Assembly: GCA_900545305.1 (NCBI GenBank)
Contig: UQYD01000015.1
Span: forward strand, 1-41,528
DNA from: an uncultured Eubacterium sp.
GTDB taxonomy: Bacteria > Bacillota > Clostridia > Lachnospirales > CAG-274
Reading direction: 5' to 3'
Length of the DNA stretch: 41,528 nucleotides
Part shown: in pieces, positions 32,513 through 41,352 of the stretch
How positions within the stretch are numbered: position 1 is the first letter of the stretch
Layout: every line of letters begins with the position of its first letter
Translations under genes and position numbers: made by a program
The notes under the pieces: model-generated
What the model saw: only the letters and a program-made list of their open reading frames with translations
Told to the model about the DNA's origin: nothing
Databases searched by the model: none

Positions 32513-33751
32513 CTAGTCTTCAACTCTGATTGTGTTGAGGATACCTACAACACCGTCACAGTTCAATAATTCATTTAATTTATCATTTAATTCCTTTTCC
32601 TTAGCCTTGTTTGTAACGAAAGCAAATTCGCCATCAAGACCGAAGAATTCGATTACTTCATCTACGCCGAATACACTCTTAACATCAGCCTTAGCCTTTT
32701 CTTTATCATTATATTCAATTCTTACGAACTTGCGAGTTTCAACTTCATCAATGTTCATAAGTTCCTGCTTTTCAGCAGACCAGCCAATACCAAGGTTAAT
32801 GTTTTTGTGGTTTACAGCTTCTACAATATCACTTACTACAGCACTGGCAGTAGGGAGCTTACCTGCACCCTTACCATAGAACATAACGTCGCCAAGCATA
32901 TTACCCTGAAGTAAAATAGCATTGAATACGTCATTTACCATAGAAAGTGGATTTTCTTTATTTACAATAGCTGGAGCAACTCTAGCCCAAACCTTGCCAT
33001 CTTCAAAATCAGCTGTAGCAAGGAGCTTAATAGAGCAACCCATCTTCTTCACATAGTCCATATCTGTCTTAGAGATATTTGTAATACCTTCTGTATAAAT
33101 ATCATCATAAGAAACAGTTTTTTCTGTTGCAAGTGATGCTAAAATAGCGATTTTTCTACAAGCATCATAACCTTCAACGTCAGCATCAGGATTTCTTTCA
33201 GCATAACCCTTAGCCTGTGCATCACTTAAAACGTCATTGTATTCAAGACCTTCTTCAGACATCTTAGTGAGCATATAGTTTGTAGTACCATTTAAAATAC
33301 CAACAATCTTAACGATTTCATCAGAAGTAATACTTCTGTTAATTGGTCTGATAATTGGGATACCACCACCAACGCTTGCTTCATAGAGGAAGTTTACATT
33401 GTATTCCTTAGCAAGAGCCATAAGCTCTCCACCATGAGCAGCAACAAGCTCCTTGTTAGATGTACAAACACTCTTTCCAGATTCAAGAGCCTGCTTAACA
33501 AATGTGTAAGCTGGGTTAATACCACCCATTACTTCAACAACTACGTCAATAGTATTATCATTTAAAATATCGTTGTAATCGTGAGTAATAATTTCCTGAA
33601 CAGGGTCACCTGGGAAATCTCTTAAATCTAAAACATATTTGATGTTGATAGGTTCATAAGACTTAGAATTAATTCTGTCTTTGTTTGTATTGAGAACCTC
33701 AACTACACCTGAGCCTACTGTACCGTAGCCCAATACTGCTATATTTGCCAT
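32513..33751 (-). CDS. hom: Homoserine dehydrogenase
   Basis: A 412-residue NAD(P)-dependent enzyme converting aspartate semialdehyde to homoserine. Rossmann motif VLGYGTVGSGVVEVL, the substrate region EASVGGGIPIIRPINRS, GILNGTTNYMLTKMSEEG, and a C-terminal ACT domain (FVRIEYNDKEKAKADVKSVFG). A GTG at 33760 overlaps the upstream stop (GTGA), but GGGAG is properly placed for the ATG at 33751. Confidence 0.95.
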   Translation of the reverse strand: MANIAVLGYGTVGSGVVEVLNTNKDRINSKSYEPINIKYVLDLRDFPGDPVQEIITHDYNDILNDNTIDVVVEVMGGINPAYTFVKQALESGKSVCTSNKELVAAHGGELMALAKEYNVNFLYEASVGGGIPIIRPINRSITSDEIVKIVGILNGTTNYMLTKMSEEGLEYNDVLSDAQAKGYAERNPDADVEGYDACRKIAILASLATEKTVSYDDIYTEGITNISKTDMDYVKKMGCSIKLLATADFEDGKVWARVAPAIVNKENPLSMVNDVFNAILLQGNMLGDVMFYGKGAGKLPTASAVVSDIVEAVNHKNINLGIGWSAEKQELMNIDEVETRKFVRIEYNDKEKAKADVKSVFGVDEVIEFFGLDGEFAFVTNKAKEKELNDKLNELLNCDGVVGILNTIRVED

Positions 33752-33756
33752 TAAAT

Positions 33757-34200
33757 TCACTCCCTCGCAATAATCTTCAAGGACATAACACCTTGCATTT
33801 TGGCAATTTTATTTAAAAGCTTAGTCAAACCAATGACTAACTCTCCTGTTTCTATACTAATTGTGACATTAGCCACATTGTTTATAGGTATTGTCTGATT
33901 AATAGTAAGAACATTAGCACCACTGGCAGAAATCGCATTAAGAACATTTGAAAGTATGCCAGCCTCATCAGCCAAATTTATAGAAATTATAGCTGTTCGA
34001 CCTCGTGTACTTTCTCCTAATGTAAAAACGTGGTCCTTATATTTGTAGTAAGCACTTCTACTTACTCCAACTTTGTCGACAGCCTCTTGTACCGAGGTAA
34101 TGCCTCCAGAGTTAAGCAGTTCTTTTACCTGCAATACTTTAGTGAATACCTCAGGCAGCACCTTTTTATCCACAATAATTAATTCCGAAGAATTGTCCAT
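33757..34200 (-). CDS. ACT-domain regulator (UPF0735-like)
   Basis: A 147-residue protein: an N-terminal helix-turn-helix-like part (SVQEAVDKVGVSRSAYYKYKDHVF) and a C-terminal ACT domain (IISINLADEAGILSNVLNAISASGANVLTINQ). This is the layout of UPF0735 proteins (B. subtilis PheB/YszB type), often next to hom or pheA and thought to sense an amino acid. First gene of the unit with hom and lysC. GGGAG precedes the ATG. Confidence 0.85.
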   Translation of the reverse strand: MDNSSELIIVDKKVLPEVFTKVLQVKELLNSGGITSVQEAVDKVGVSRSAYYKYKDHVFTLGESTRGRTAIISINLADEAGILSNVLNAISASGANVLTINQTIPINNVANVTISIETGELVIGLTKLLNKIAKMQGVMSLKIIARE

Positions 34201-34244
34201 ATTTTTTGTACTCCCTCTATATACATCTGTATTCCATAGGTGGA

Positions 34245-34273
34245 ACTATACCACACTTTCGACAAAAAAGCAA
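34245..34273 (-). promoter_or_regulatory. Sigma-A promoter of the ACT regulator-hom-lysC operon
   Basis: On the minus strand, TTGCTT (34273-34268), a 17-base spacer and TATAGT (34250-34245). A small inverted repeat TTCCA-CCTA-TGGAA follows at the likely transcription start. Confidence 0.75.
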
Positions 34274-34351
34274 GCATTTTTTTGTATTTTTCTCAAAAAC
34301 ATTTGTCCACCGTAAAATTACACCAATTTTACATTTCCAAATTTTTCATAC

Positions 34352-34393
34352 AAAAATACCGTAAAACAACGGTTTACATAGTCGTTTTACGGT
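34352..34393 (-). terminator. Terminator of the patatin gene
   Basis: On the minus strand, ACCGTAAAAC / GTTTTACGGT followed by ATTTTTG. The element ACGGTTTACAT occurs twice in plus orientation (34369-34379, 34389-34399). Confidence 0.7.
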
Positions 34394-34410
34394 TTACATT
34401 TTTCGCAATT

Positions 34411-35325
34411 TTATTTTCTTTTAAAACCTCTTGAAATAAATTCCACCATTGTATCGTGGTAACCTTTCTCCATATATTTATCCAATACAGTTCTTTCAAA
34501 ATTTATAACTGTGTACATATCGTCTTTCATAGTTTCATCTGGAATAACTTCTATAAACTTGCAATCCTTATACTTGCTTTTGTCCGGAATTTTTCTATTT
34601 GTTAAATAAATTATTATAAATTTTCTATAGCCTATGTCGTAAAGAGGTTGTATAGGAACATTGTCAGAAAAACCACCGTCAAGATACAGCTCCCCATTTA
34701 TTTTCTTTGTTCCATACACAGGATATATAGCACTGGACGCCAATGCAATTTCAATTATTTTTTCCTTTTCTTCTTTATTTAACATAAAGTAATAAGGTGT
34801 AAAAAGTTCATTTTCTGAAATTTTGCTTGCACAGGCATAAACTGTTCTGCCAGCTCTTAAACTTTCCAAATTTATATTTTCTCTCAATATATTTTCCAAG
34901 CCCTCTTGAGAACAAAATCCCTTTGTATCAAATACAACCTTGTAAATATCCGTCATTCTGCTTTTTACTATATCTTTTCCCAAAGGCAAAATTTTGGCAA
35001 CTGCATTTGCAAAACCATTGGGGTCTACACCTAAGGTATCTATTTTTTCCATAGCTTTTCTGGATATATCTAAAATATTTTCCGTTCCCGAATTTTTAGA
35101 GCCAAAAGGTGTTATATCCTCCTGTTTTATAGTTTTCCACACATTTATAGCCTTGTCAAAATCGTCCTGACTTATTAATAGTGCATTTAAAGCACCTACA
35201 GAAGTACCTGAAACAGCTGTTATTTCGTCATATAGTTCCAGTTGACGCAAAGCTGCCCAAGCCCCTATTTGGTAAGCACCCTTTGCACCACCACCATTTA
35301 ATACAAGTCCATAACCCTTGTTCAC
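34411..35325 (-). CDS. Patatin-like phospholipase
   Basis: A 304-residue serine hydrolase of the patatin/RssA type. Oxyanion-hole motif LNGGGAKGAYQIG, nucleophile elbow GTSVGAL (G-x-S-x-G) and the catalytic Asp in LDGGFSDNVPIQPL. A lipid acyl-hydrolase role follows from the family; the substrate is unknown. Starts with GTG at 35325. Eleven bases separate it from the nitrilase-family gene upstream, so they form an operon. Confidence 0.88.
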   Translation of the reverse strand: MNKGYGLVLNGGGAKGAYQIGAWAALRQLELYDEITAVSGTSVGALNALLISQDDFDKAINVWKTIKQEDITPFGSKNSGTENILDISRKAMEKIDTLGVDPNGFANAVAKILPLGKDIVKSRMTDIYKVVFDTKGFCSQEGLENILRENINLESLRAGRTVYACASKISENELFTPYYFMLNKEEKEKIIEIALASSAIYPVYGTKKINGELYLDGGFSDNVPIQPLYDIGYRKFIIIYLTNRKIPDKSKYKDCKFIEVIPDETMKDDMYTVINFERTVLDKYMEKGYHDTMVEFISRGFKRK

Positions 35326-35336
35326 ACAATCACATC

Positions 35337-36110
35337 CTATAATAGAGTTTTATAAAATTCCGGTATTCTGTCTTTTCTGGTAGGGAAATCACTTCTATAC
35401 TGCTTCACATCATTTGTAATATCTCCTATTACCATACCTTCTACTTTTGAAAGGCTTGAAAGCACATCACCATTAGGGTTTATAATGCAACTATCTCCTG
35501 AGTATCTTAAATCCCCCACTTTGCCTACACAATTTATGGCAAAAATGTATACTTGATTTTCAATAGCTCTAGCCTTCAAAAGAGTTTTCCAATGCTTTTT
35601 TCGAGATGCCGGCCAGTTGGCAGCTACAACTATTGCCTCACATTCCTTTGAAAGTGCCTGAAAAATTTCCGGAAATCTCAAATCATAACAAATAAGTAGT
35701 CCTATTGTAAAATTATCAAATCTAAACTTTGAAAGACTTGCTCCGGAAACAAAATACTTATCCTCTCCACTATAGCTGAAGGGGTGTATTTTTGCATAGT
35801 CAGCCAAAACATTCCCCTCTGAATTGACTACTGTATATTTATTTCTGGCTTTATGCCCCATTTCTTCAACCCAGCCAAAGCCTATAGCAATTTTATTTTC
35901 CCTTGCTATTTTAGAAATCTTTTGTACTGTATAATTATAATTCTCTTTTGTATTATTAATATTCATAGAAAAACCAGTAAAACTCATTTCAGGAAATAGC
36001 ATTAATTCTATGTTGTGCTTTTTTGCCTGTTCTATATATTCAATACATTTTTCTATGTTTTTCTCTTTATCTTCCCATATAATATTTGTCTGACACATAG
36101 CAACTTTCAT
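35337..36110 (-). CDS. Nitrilase-superfamily amidohydrolase (omega-amidase-like)
   Basis: A 257-residue carbon-nitrogen hydrolase. The Glu-Lys-Cys triad is visible: Glu in LFPEMSFTGF, Lys in YAKIHPFSYSGED, Cys in LLICYDLRFPEIFQ. The motif spacing and the HPFSYSGEDKYF stretch resemble the Nit2/YafV omega-amidase branch (hydrolysis of 2-oxoglutaramate or 2-oxosuccinamate). GGGGG precedes the ATG at 36110. First gene of a pair with the patatin gene. Confidence 0.87.
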   Translation of the reverse strand: MKVAMCQTNIIWEDKEKNIEKCIEYIEQAKKHNIELMLFPEMSFTGFSMNINNTKENYNYTVQKISKIARENKIAIGFGWVEEMGHKARNKYTVVNSEGNVLADYAKIHPFSYSGEDKYFVSGASLSKFRFDNFTIGLLICYDLRFPEIFQALSKECEAIVVAANWPASRKKHWKTLLKARAIENQVYIFAINCVGKVGDLRYSGDSCIINPNGDVLSSLSKVEGMVIGDITNDVKQYRSDFPTRKDRIPEFYKTLL

Positions 36111-36609
36111 ACTTCAACCCCCTTTTTTCTGTAATTATATCCCAAAAAAATTAGGCTTACAATATTATATTTCAAATCTTACGCTAAATTTAATATTTAT
36201 TAATTTATTTGTGTTTTTTATAAAAAATTTTTAGGGCAAGTTTAGGGAATGTTTAGGGCAAAATAAAAGTCCCGAACCACCAGTAAACAAGCCACTTAGG
36301 GAATTTAGGGCATATTTTTTTAATTTAATAAAATAAAAAATAAAAATATAAAATATAATATAGTATAAAAAAGAACTAAATTTTGCCCTAAAAATTTCAA
36401 AATAGCCTACAACTCCAGTAAATAAGCCACTTTGCATTAAAATAAATCCTCCTATAATTTCCCCTAAAACTTTCCCTAAAATGCCCTGAAATAATTTAAC
36501 CATAAAATACTATCCTTAACGAATTTATTCTGAGTAAACAATCTTCACTCTTTTTTAGCTTGTTCAACTATGCCATAATTAAAAGAATTAACTATGTTTT
36601 TAAATATTC
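36111..36609. other. Gene-poor AT-rich spacer
   Basis: It holds the MITE-like repeat (36229-36495). Apart from the repeat-derived 90-codon open frame on the minus strand, no gene is credible. Confidence 0.5.
36229..36495. repeat. MITE-like element with imperfect terminal inverted repeats
   Basis: The left end (36230-36265) is a run of TTTAGGGCAA/TTTAGGGAA units; the right end (36455-36490), reversed, reads TTTCAGGGCATTTTAGGG, similar to the left end. The AT-rich centre holds two related copies of CAGTAAAcAAGCCACTT (36271 and 36415). The minus strand carries a 90-codon open frame from 36503 in which the phrase 'SGLFTG' occurs twice, explained by the repeat, so it is not called a gene. No target-site duplication was recognised. 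Confidence 0.55.
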
Positions 36610-36637
36610 TTGACTTTTAAAATTTTGATGATATAAT
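36610..36637 (+). promoter_or_regulatory. Sigma-A promoter of thrS
   Basis: TTGACT (36610-36615), a 16-base spacer and a perfect TATAAT (36632-36637), directly before the T-box leader. Confidence 0.8.
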
Positions 36638-36644
36638 TAAATTT

Positions 36645-36866
36645 GAATTGAAAACGATGATGAGGACAGTAATTTTTGTCAATATGTATTCAGAGAGGGA
36701 TATGGTGCTGTGATTATCCTTGCATGACAACTATGAAAACCACCTCTGAGTGGCTTTAATAAAGCACGGTTTGCTCCGTTAATGGCTGACAAGTGGCACT
36801 TTTATGTGCAATTTGGGTGGAACCACGGTTATTATCGTCCCTGCTTTTGGCAGGGATTTTTTTATA
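36645..36866 (+). promoter_or_regulatory. Threonine T-box leader of thrS
   Basis: Stem I with CAGAGAGGG near 36690 and a specifier-loop sequence ATGAAAACCACC containing ACC (Thr) near 36732-36743. Canonical T-box GGGTGGAACCACGG at 36815-36828; the bulge UGGA pairs with a U73 acceptor, as expected for Firmicute tRNA-Thr. Terminator TCCCTGC / GCAGGGA with a run of T ending near 36863. Confidence 0.92.
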
Positions 36867-36939
36867 CCCGTAAAAAACATTTTTAGGTAAATTTGCCCCA
36901 ATCTTATTTACCACAGTTATTTTTTATGGAGGAATTAAA

Positions 36940-38886
36940 ATGGTTAATGTAACATTAAAAGACGGTACTTCTAAAGCATATGCTAAGGGTACTACTATTC
37001 TTGAAATCGCAAAGGACCTTAGCGAAGGTCTTGCTAGAAACGCATGTTGTGGCAAAATTGATGGCGAAGTTGCAGATTTAAGAGACGGAGTTGAAAAGGA
37101 TTGTACAGTTGAAATTTGTACTTTTGACTCTCCAGAAGGTAAAAAGGCTTACAGACACACAGCATCTCACATTATGGCACAGGCTGTAAAGAGATTATAT
37201 CCAGAAGCTAAGCTCGCTATCGGACCAGCAACTGATGAAGGTTTCTACTATGATTTTGACAGAAAGCCTTTCACAAATGAAGAATTTGCTGACATCGAAA
37301 AAGAAATGAAGAAGATTGTTAAAGAAAATCTTCCTATTGAAAGATATGAACTTCCTAGAGAAGAAGCTATCAAGTTTATGAAAGAACAAGACGAACCTTA
37401 CAAGGTAGAGCTTATTGAAGACCTTCCTGAAGATGCTGTTATTTCTTTCTACAAGCAGGGTGACTTTACCGACCTTTGTGCAGGTCCTCACCTTATGAGC
37501 ACTAAGCCAATTAAGGCATTCAAGATTACTAACGAAGCCGGTTCTTCAGGTGCTTACTGGAGAGGTAACGAAAAGAACAAGATGCTTGCCAGAATTTATG
37601 CTACTGCATTTACAAAGGCTGCTGACCTTGACGAATTTATAAAGGCAAGAGAAGAAGCTAAACTTCGTGACCACAACAAGTTAGGTAGAGAAATGCACTT
37701 ATTCACTACTACTGATGTTATTGGTCAGGGTCTTCCACTTCTTATGCCAAAGGGTGCAAGAATTGTTCAGACTTTACAGAGATTTGTTGAAGATGAAGAA
37801 CAAAAGAGAGGTTATTTATTAACTAAGACTCCTTTAATGGCTAAGAGTGACCTTTACAAGATTAGTGGTCATTGGGACCATTACAAAGACGGTATGTTCG
37901 TCCTTGGCGATGAAGAAAAGGATGACGAAGTATTTGCTCTCCGTCCTATGACTTGCCCATTCCAGTATATGGTATACAATGCAGAACAGCACAGCTACAA
38001 GGATTTACCTTGCAGATACGGCGAAACTTCTACACTTTTCAGAAATGAAGCATCAGGCGAAATGCACGGTCTTATCAGAGTAAGACAGTTCACTATTTCT
38101 GAAGGTCACTTAATTTTAAGACCAGACCAGTTAGAAGAAGAATTCAAGGGTTGTCTTGAACTTGCTACATTTATGTTAAAGACTGTAGGCTTATACGAAG
38201 ATGTTAGCTTTAGATTTTCTCAGTGGGACCCTAACAATACTGATAAGTACATTGGTACTGCTGAACAGTGGGACGAAGCACAGGGTGCTATGGAAAGAAT
38301 TCTTAAGCATTTAGGTGTTCCTTACACTGTAGGTATTGATGAAGCTGCCTTCTATGGTCCAAAGCTTGATATTCAGATTAAGAACGTATTCGGTAAGGAA
38401 GATACTCTTATTACTATTCAGATTGACCAGTTACTTGCTGAACAGTTTAATATGTACTACATTGATAAGGACGGCCAGAAAAAGAGACCATACATCATTC
38501 ACAGAACTTCTTTAGGTTGCTACGAAAGAACTCTTGCCCTTCTTATTGAAAAGTACGCAGGTCACTTCCCAACTTGGCTTGCACCTGTTCAGGTTAAACT
38601 TCTTCCTATTTCTGATAAGTATGCTGACTATGCTGCTAAGGTTGAAGCTGAATTCAAGGCTGCCGGTATCAAGGTAGAAACTGACTCAAGAGCAGAAAAG
38701 ATTGGTTACAAGATTAGAGAAGCAAGAAACGAAAGAGTACCTTATATTGTTGTTGTAGGCGAAAAGGAAGCTGCCGACAATACTCTTTCTGTAAGATGTA
38801 AGGGCGAAGACTTAGGCTCTTATGCTGTTGAAGATTTCATCAAGGAAATTACTGAAGAAATAAAAAACAAAACTAAAAGATGGTAA
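36940..38886 (+). CDS. thrS: Threonyl-tRNA synthetase
   Basis: A 648-residue class-II synthetase of normal bacterial length. Domains: TGS (1-65, KAYAKGTTILEIAKDL), the tRNA editing SAD domain (HTASHIMAQAVKRLYP, zinc His and Cys in DLCAGPHL), catalytic core with zinc Cys in RPMTCPFQYM, motif 2 (TSTLFRNEASGEMHGLIRVRQF) and motif 3 (HRTSLGCYERTLALLIE), and the C-terminal anticodon-binding domain. Behind its own T-box. GGAGG precedes the ATG. Confidence 0.98.
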   Translation: MVNVTLKDGTSKAYAKGTTILEIAKDLSEGLARNACCGKIDGEVADLRDGVEKDCTVEICTFDSPEGKKAYRHTASHIMAQAVKRLYPEAKLAIGPATDEGFYYDFDRKPFTNEEFADIEKEMKKIVKENLPIERYELPREEAIKFMKEQDEPYKVELIEDLPEDAVISFYKQGDFTDLCAGPHLMSTKPIKAFKITNEAGSSGAYWRGNEKNKMLARIYATAFTKAADLDEFIKAREEAKLRDHNKLGREMHLFTTTDVIGQGLPLLMPKGARIVQTLQRFVEDEEQKRGYLLTKTPLMAKSDLYKISGHWDHYKDGMFVLGDEEKDDEVFALRPMTCPFQYMVYNAEQHSYKDLPCRYGETSTLFRNEASGEMHGLIRVRQFTISEGHLILRPDQLEEEFKGCLELATFMLKTVGLYEDVSFRFSQWDPNNTDKYIGTAEQWDEAQGAMERILKHLGVPYTVGIDEAAFYGPKLDIQIKNVFGKEDTLITIQIDQLLAEQFNMYYIDKDGQKKRPYIIHRTSLGCYERTLALLIEKYAGHFPTWLAPVQVKLLPISDKYADYAAKVEAEFKAAGIKVETDSRAEKIGYKIREARNERVPYIVVVGEKEAADNTLSVRCKGEDLGSYAVEDFIKEITEEIKNKTKRW

Positions 38887-38907
38887 TTTTTAATTATTAG
38901 AACAAAT

Positions 38908-38936
38908 ATGGGAGGTCAAAAGCCTCCCATTTTTTA
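38908..38936 (+). terminator. Terminator of thrS
   Basis: ATGGGAGG / CCTCCCAT with a 7-base loop and six T. Confidence 0.9.
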
Positions 38937-38955
38937 TAATTTATAGGGGGATTTT

Positions 38956-39831
38956 ATGTACGACTTAACACAGCTTGGAGAAAACACATATTGCTTTAAC
39001 TGTTTTTCAAATGTTGGTATTTATAAACTAAACGAAAAAGACGTTTGCCTTATAGATAGTGGCGATGATAAATCATCAGGCAAAAGACTTATGCGAACAT
39101 TAGACGAAAAAGGTTGGAATGTAAAAGCTATTGTAAATACCCATTCTCATACTGACCATATTTTCAACAACCAAAGCCTTATAGAAAAATATGGCTGTAA
39201 AGTATATGCCAATTCCAATGATATAGCCTTTATGAATGACAGTTTCCTAAATCCGGCTTTTGTCTGTGCATCAAATCCACCAAAAGAAATGCTTACAAGA
39301 TACTATGTTCATCAGCCCCACTATGGAGAAAACTTGGATAAAGCCGATTTACCCCTTGAATACATTCCTCTCCCTGGACATACTGGATATATGATAGGCA
39401 TTAAAACTCCTGACGATGTATTCTTTGTTGGAGATTGCGTTGTTGACCCTATTACATTCAGAAAAACAAAAATAATTTATATTTATGATATAGACGGATT
39501 TTTAAAATCTATTGACAAGGCTTTAAATGTAAATGCTAAAATATATGTTCCGGCTCACAGCACACCTACTGAAGACTTTAGACCTATTGCAGAGGCAAAT
39601 AAGAATACTGTAAATGAAGTAGCTGAAATTGTTTGGGAAGAATGTAAAACTCCCCTTTCTCCAGAAGAATTGACAAAAGCTGTTGCCGATAGATTGGGCT
39701 ACAAAATGGGCTATAGCCAGTATATGACTGTTCAGTCAACACTAAAAAGCTATTTGACATACTTGCAACAGCAAGGTAAAGCCCAAACCTATGTTGAAAA
39801 CAATAGAATTTACTGGAAAAGCATTGTCTAA
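38956..39831 (+). CDS. MBL-fold metallo-hydrolase
   Basis: A 291-residue protein with the metallo-beta-lactamase di-metal site: HSHTDH (H-x-H-x-D-H, about residues 61-66), PLPGHTGYM, GDCVVDP and the final VPAHSTPT. Residues of about 210-290 look like a winged-helix tail (KTPLSPEELTKAVADRLG). Glyoxalase II-like and other thioesterase branches share this layout; the substrate is not evident. GGGGG precedes the ATG. Lies between thrS and the tyrS leader. Confidence 0.82.
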   Translation: MYDLTQLGENTYCFNCFSNVGIYKLNEKDVCLIDSGDDKSSGKRLMRTLDEKGWNVKAIVNTHSHTDHIFNNQSLIEKYGCKVYANSNDIAFMNDSFLNPAFVCASNPPKEMLTRYYVHQPHYGENLDKADLPLEYIPLPGHTGYMIGIKTPDDVFFVGDCVVDPITFRKTKIIYIYDIDGFLKSIDKALNVNAKIYVPAHSTPTEDFRPIAEANKNTVNEVAEIVWEECKTPLSPEELTKAVADRLGYKMGYSQYMTVQSTLKSYLTYLQQQGKAQTYVENNRIYWKSIV

Positions 39832-39834
39832 TCC

Positions 39835-39863
39835 TTGACATTAAAATTTTTATATGTTATTAT
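39835..39863 (+). promoter_or_regulatory. Sigma-A promoter of tyrS
   Basis: Perfect TTGACA (39835-39840), a 17-base spacer and TATTAT (39858-39863). It starts four bases after the MBL-gene stop codon. Confidence 0.85.
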
Positions 39864-39867
39864 TTAT

Positions 39868-40090
39868 TCCAGTTATTTGCGATGAAAAAGTCAATATGCC
39901 TGTTTTGTTACAACCCAGAGAGTGTTCCGGTGGCTGAAAGGAACTCAGTAAATTCAGGTTAGTTACAGCTTTGGAGCAAAAAGGTTGTCCCTCCTTTATG
40001 GGGAGTTTGAGGCAGGCATTTTTTGTCTGTGAATTAAGGTGGTAACACGGGTATTCTCGTCCTTTGGGATTGGGAATACCCTTTTTTATT
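39868..40090 (+). promoter_or_regulatory. Tyrosine T-box leader of tyrS
   Basis: Stem I with CAGAGAGTG near 39918, specifier-loop sequence AGTTACAGC containing UAC (Tyr) near 39960-39968. Canonical T-box AAGGTGGTAACACGG (40036-40050); the bulge UGGU pairs with A73 of tRNA-Tyr. Terminator GGGTATTC / GAATACCC followed by six T (40049-40087). Confidence 0.92.
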
Positions 40091-40109
40091 TATTAACGGA
40101 GGTAAAACA

Positions 40110-41336
40110 ATGACTATTTTTGACGAGTTAAAGGCAAGAGGTCTTCTTGCACAGCTTACAGACGAAGAAGAAATCAAAGAACTTATTAACAATGGTAAGG
40201 CTACTTTCTACATTGGCTTTGACCCTACTGCTGACAGTTTACATGTTGGTCACTTTATGGCTCTTTGCCTTATGAAGAGATTACAGATGGCTGGTAACAA
40301 GCCTATTGCCCTTATTGGTGGTGGTACAGCTATGGTTGGTGACCCATCTGGCAGAACTGATATGCGTCAGATGATGACACCAGAAACTATTCAGCACAAT
40401 GTAGATTGCTTTAAAAAGCAGATGGAAAGATTTATTGACTTTTCTGACGGCAAGGCACTTCTTGTAAACAATGCTGACTGGCTTATGAACCTTAACTACA
40501 TTGAACTTTTAAGAGACGTAGGTGCTCACTTTAGTGTAAACAGAATGCTTACAGCTGAATGTTACAAGCAGAGAATGGAAAAGGGTCTTTCTTTCCTTGA
40601 ATTCAACTATATGATTATGCAGAGTTACGACTTCTTCAACCTTTACAAGGAATATGGTTGTAATATGCAGTTTGGTGGCGATGACCAGTGGAGTAATATG
40701 CTCGGTGGTACAGAACTTATCAGACGTAAGTTAGGTAAGGATGCTTATGCTATGACTATTACACTTCTCCTTAATTCAGAAGGTAAGAAGATGGGTAAAA
40801 CTCAGTCAGGTGCTGTATGGCTTGACCCTAAGAAAACTTCTCCATATGACTTCTACCAGTACTGGAGAAACGTTGCCGATGCTGACGTATTAAAGTGCCT
40901 CAGAATGCTTACTTTCCTCCCTCTTGAACAGATTGACAAAATGGATAAGTGGGAAGGTAGCCAGCTTAACAAGGCTAAGGAAATCCTTGCTTATGAGCTT
41001 ACTGCTCTTGTTCACGGCGAAGAAGAAGCTAAGAAGGCTGATACAGCTGCTAAGTCTTTATTTGCAGGTGGTGCAAAGGGTGGTTCTGTTCCAACAACTG
41101 AAATCACTAAGGACGAATTAGGTGAAGGTTTACAGATTATTGAAGTTCTTGAAAAGTGTAAACTTATCCCTAGTAGAGGTGAAGGTAGACGTCTTGTACA
41201 GCAGGGTGGCGTAAGAGTAAACGAAGAAAAGGTTACTGATATTGGTACAGTTATTACTGCTGAAATGTGTGATGAAGACGGTATCATTATGATTCAGAAG
41301 GGTAAAAAGACTTTCCACCAGTTAAAGGTTAAATAA
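40110..41336 (+). CDS. tyrS: Tyrosyl-tRNA synthetase
   Basis: A 408-residue class-I synthetase. HIGH-type motif HVGH (45-48), tyrosine pocket region GFDPTADSLHVGHF, GDDQWSNMLGG, and a KMSKS-type motif KMGKT (227-231), a known variant. The last 65 residues are an S4 RNA-binding domain (IPSRGEGRRLVQQGGVRVN). GGAGG precedes the ATG. Behind its own T-box. Confidence 0.98.
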   Translation: MTIFDELKARGLLAQLTDEEEIKELINNGKATFYIGFDPTADSLHVGHFMALCLMKRLQMAGNKPIALIGGGTAMVGDPSGRTDMRQMMTPETIQHNVDCFKKQMERFIDFSDGKALLVNNADWLMNLNYIELLRDVGAHFSVNRMLTAECYKQRMEKGLSFLEFNYMIMQSYDFFNLYKEYGCNMQFGGDDQWSNMLGGTELIRRKLGKDAYAMTITLLLNSEGKKMGKTQSGAVWLDPKKTSPYDFYQYWRNVADADVLKCLRMLTFLPLEQIDKMDKWEGSQLNKAKEILAYELTALVHGEEEAKKADTAAKSLFAGGAKGGSVPTTEITKDELGEGLQIIEVLEKCKLIPSRGEGRRLVQQGGVRVNEEKVTDIGTVITAEMCDEDGIIMIQKGKKTFHQLKVK

Positions 41337-41352
41337 TTTAGTATAAACATAC

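Noticed and set aside
36231..36503. 90-codon membrane-like protein gene on the minus strand
   Set aside because: The open frame follows the repeat units (SGLFTG twice), the coding potential is poor, there is no good ribosome site, and the element's palindromic structure explains the sequence better.
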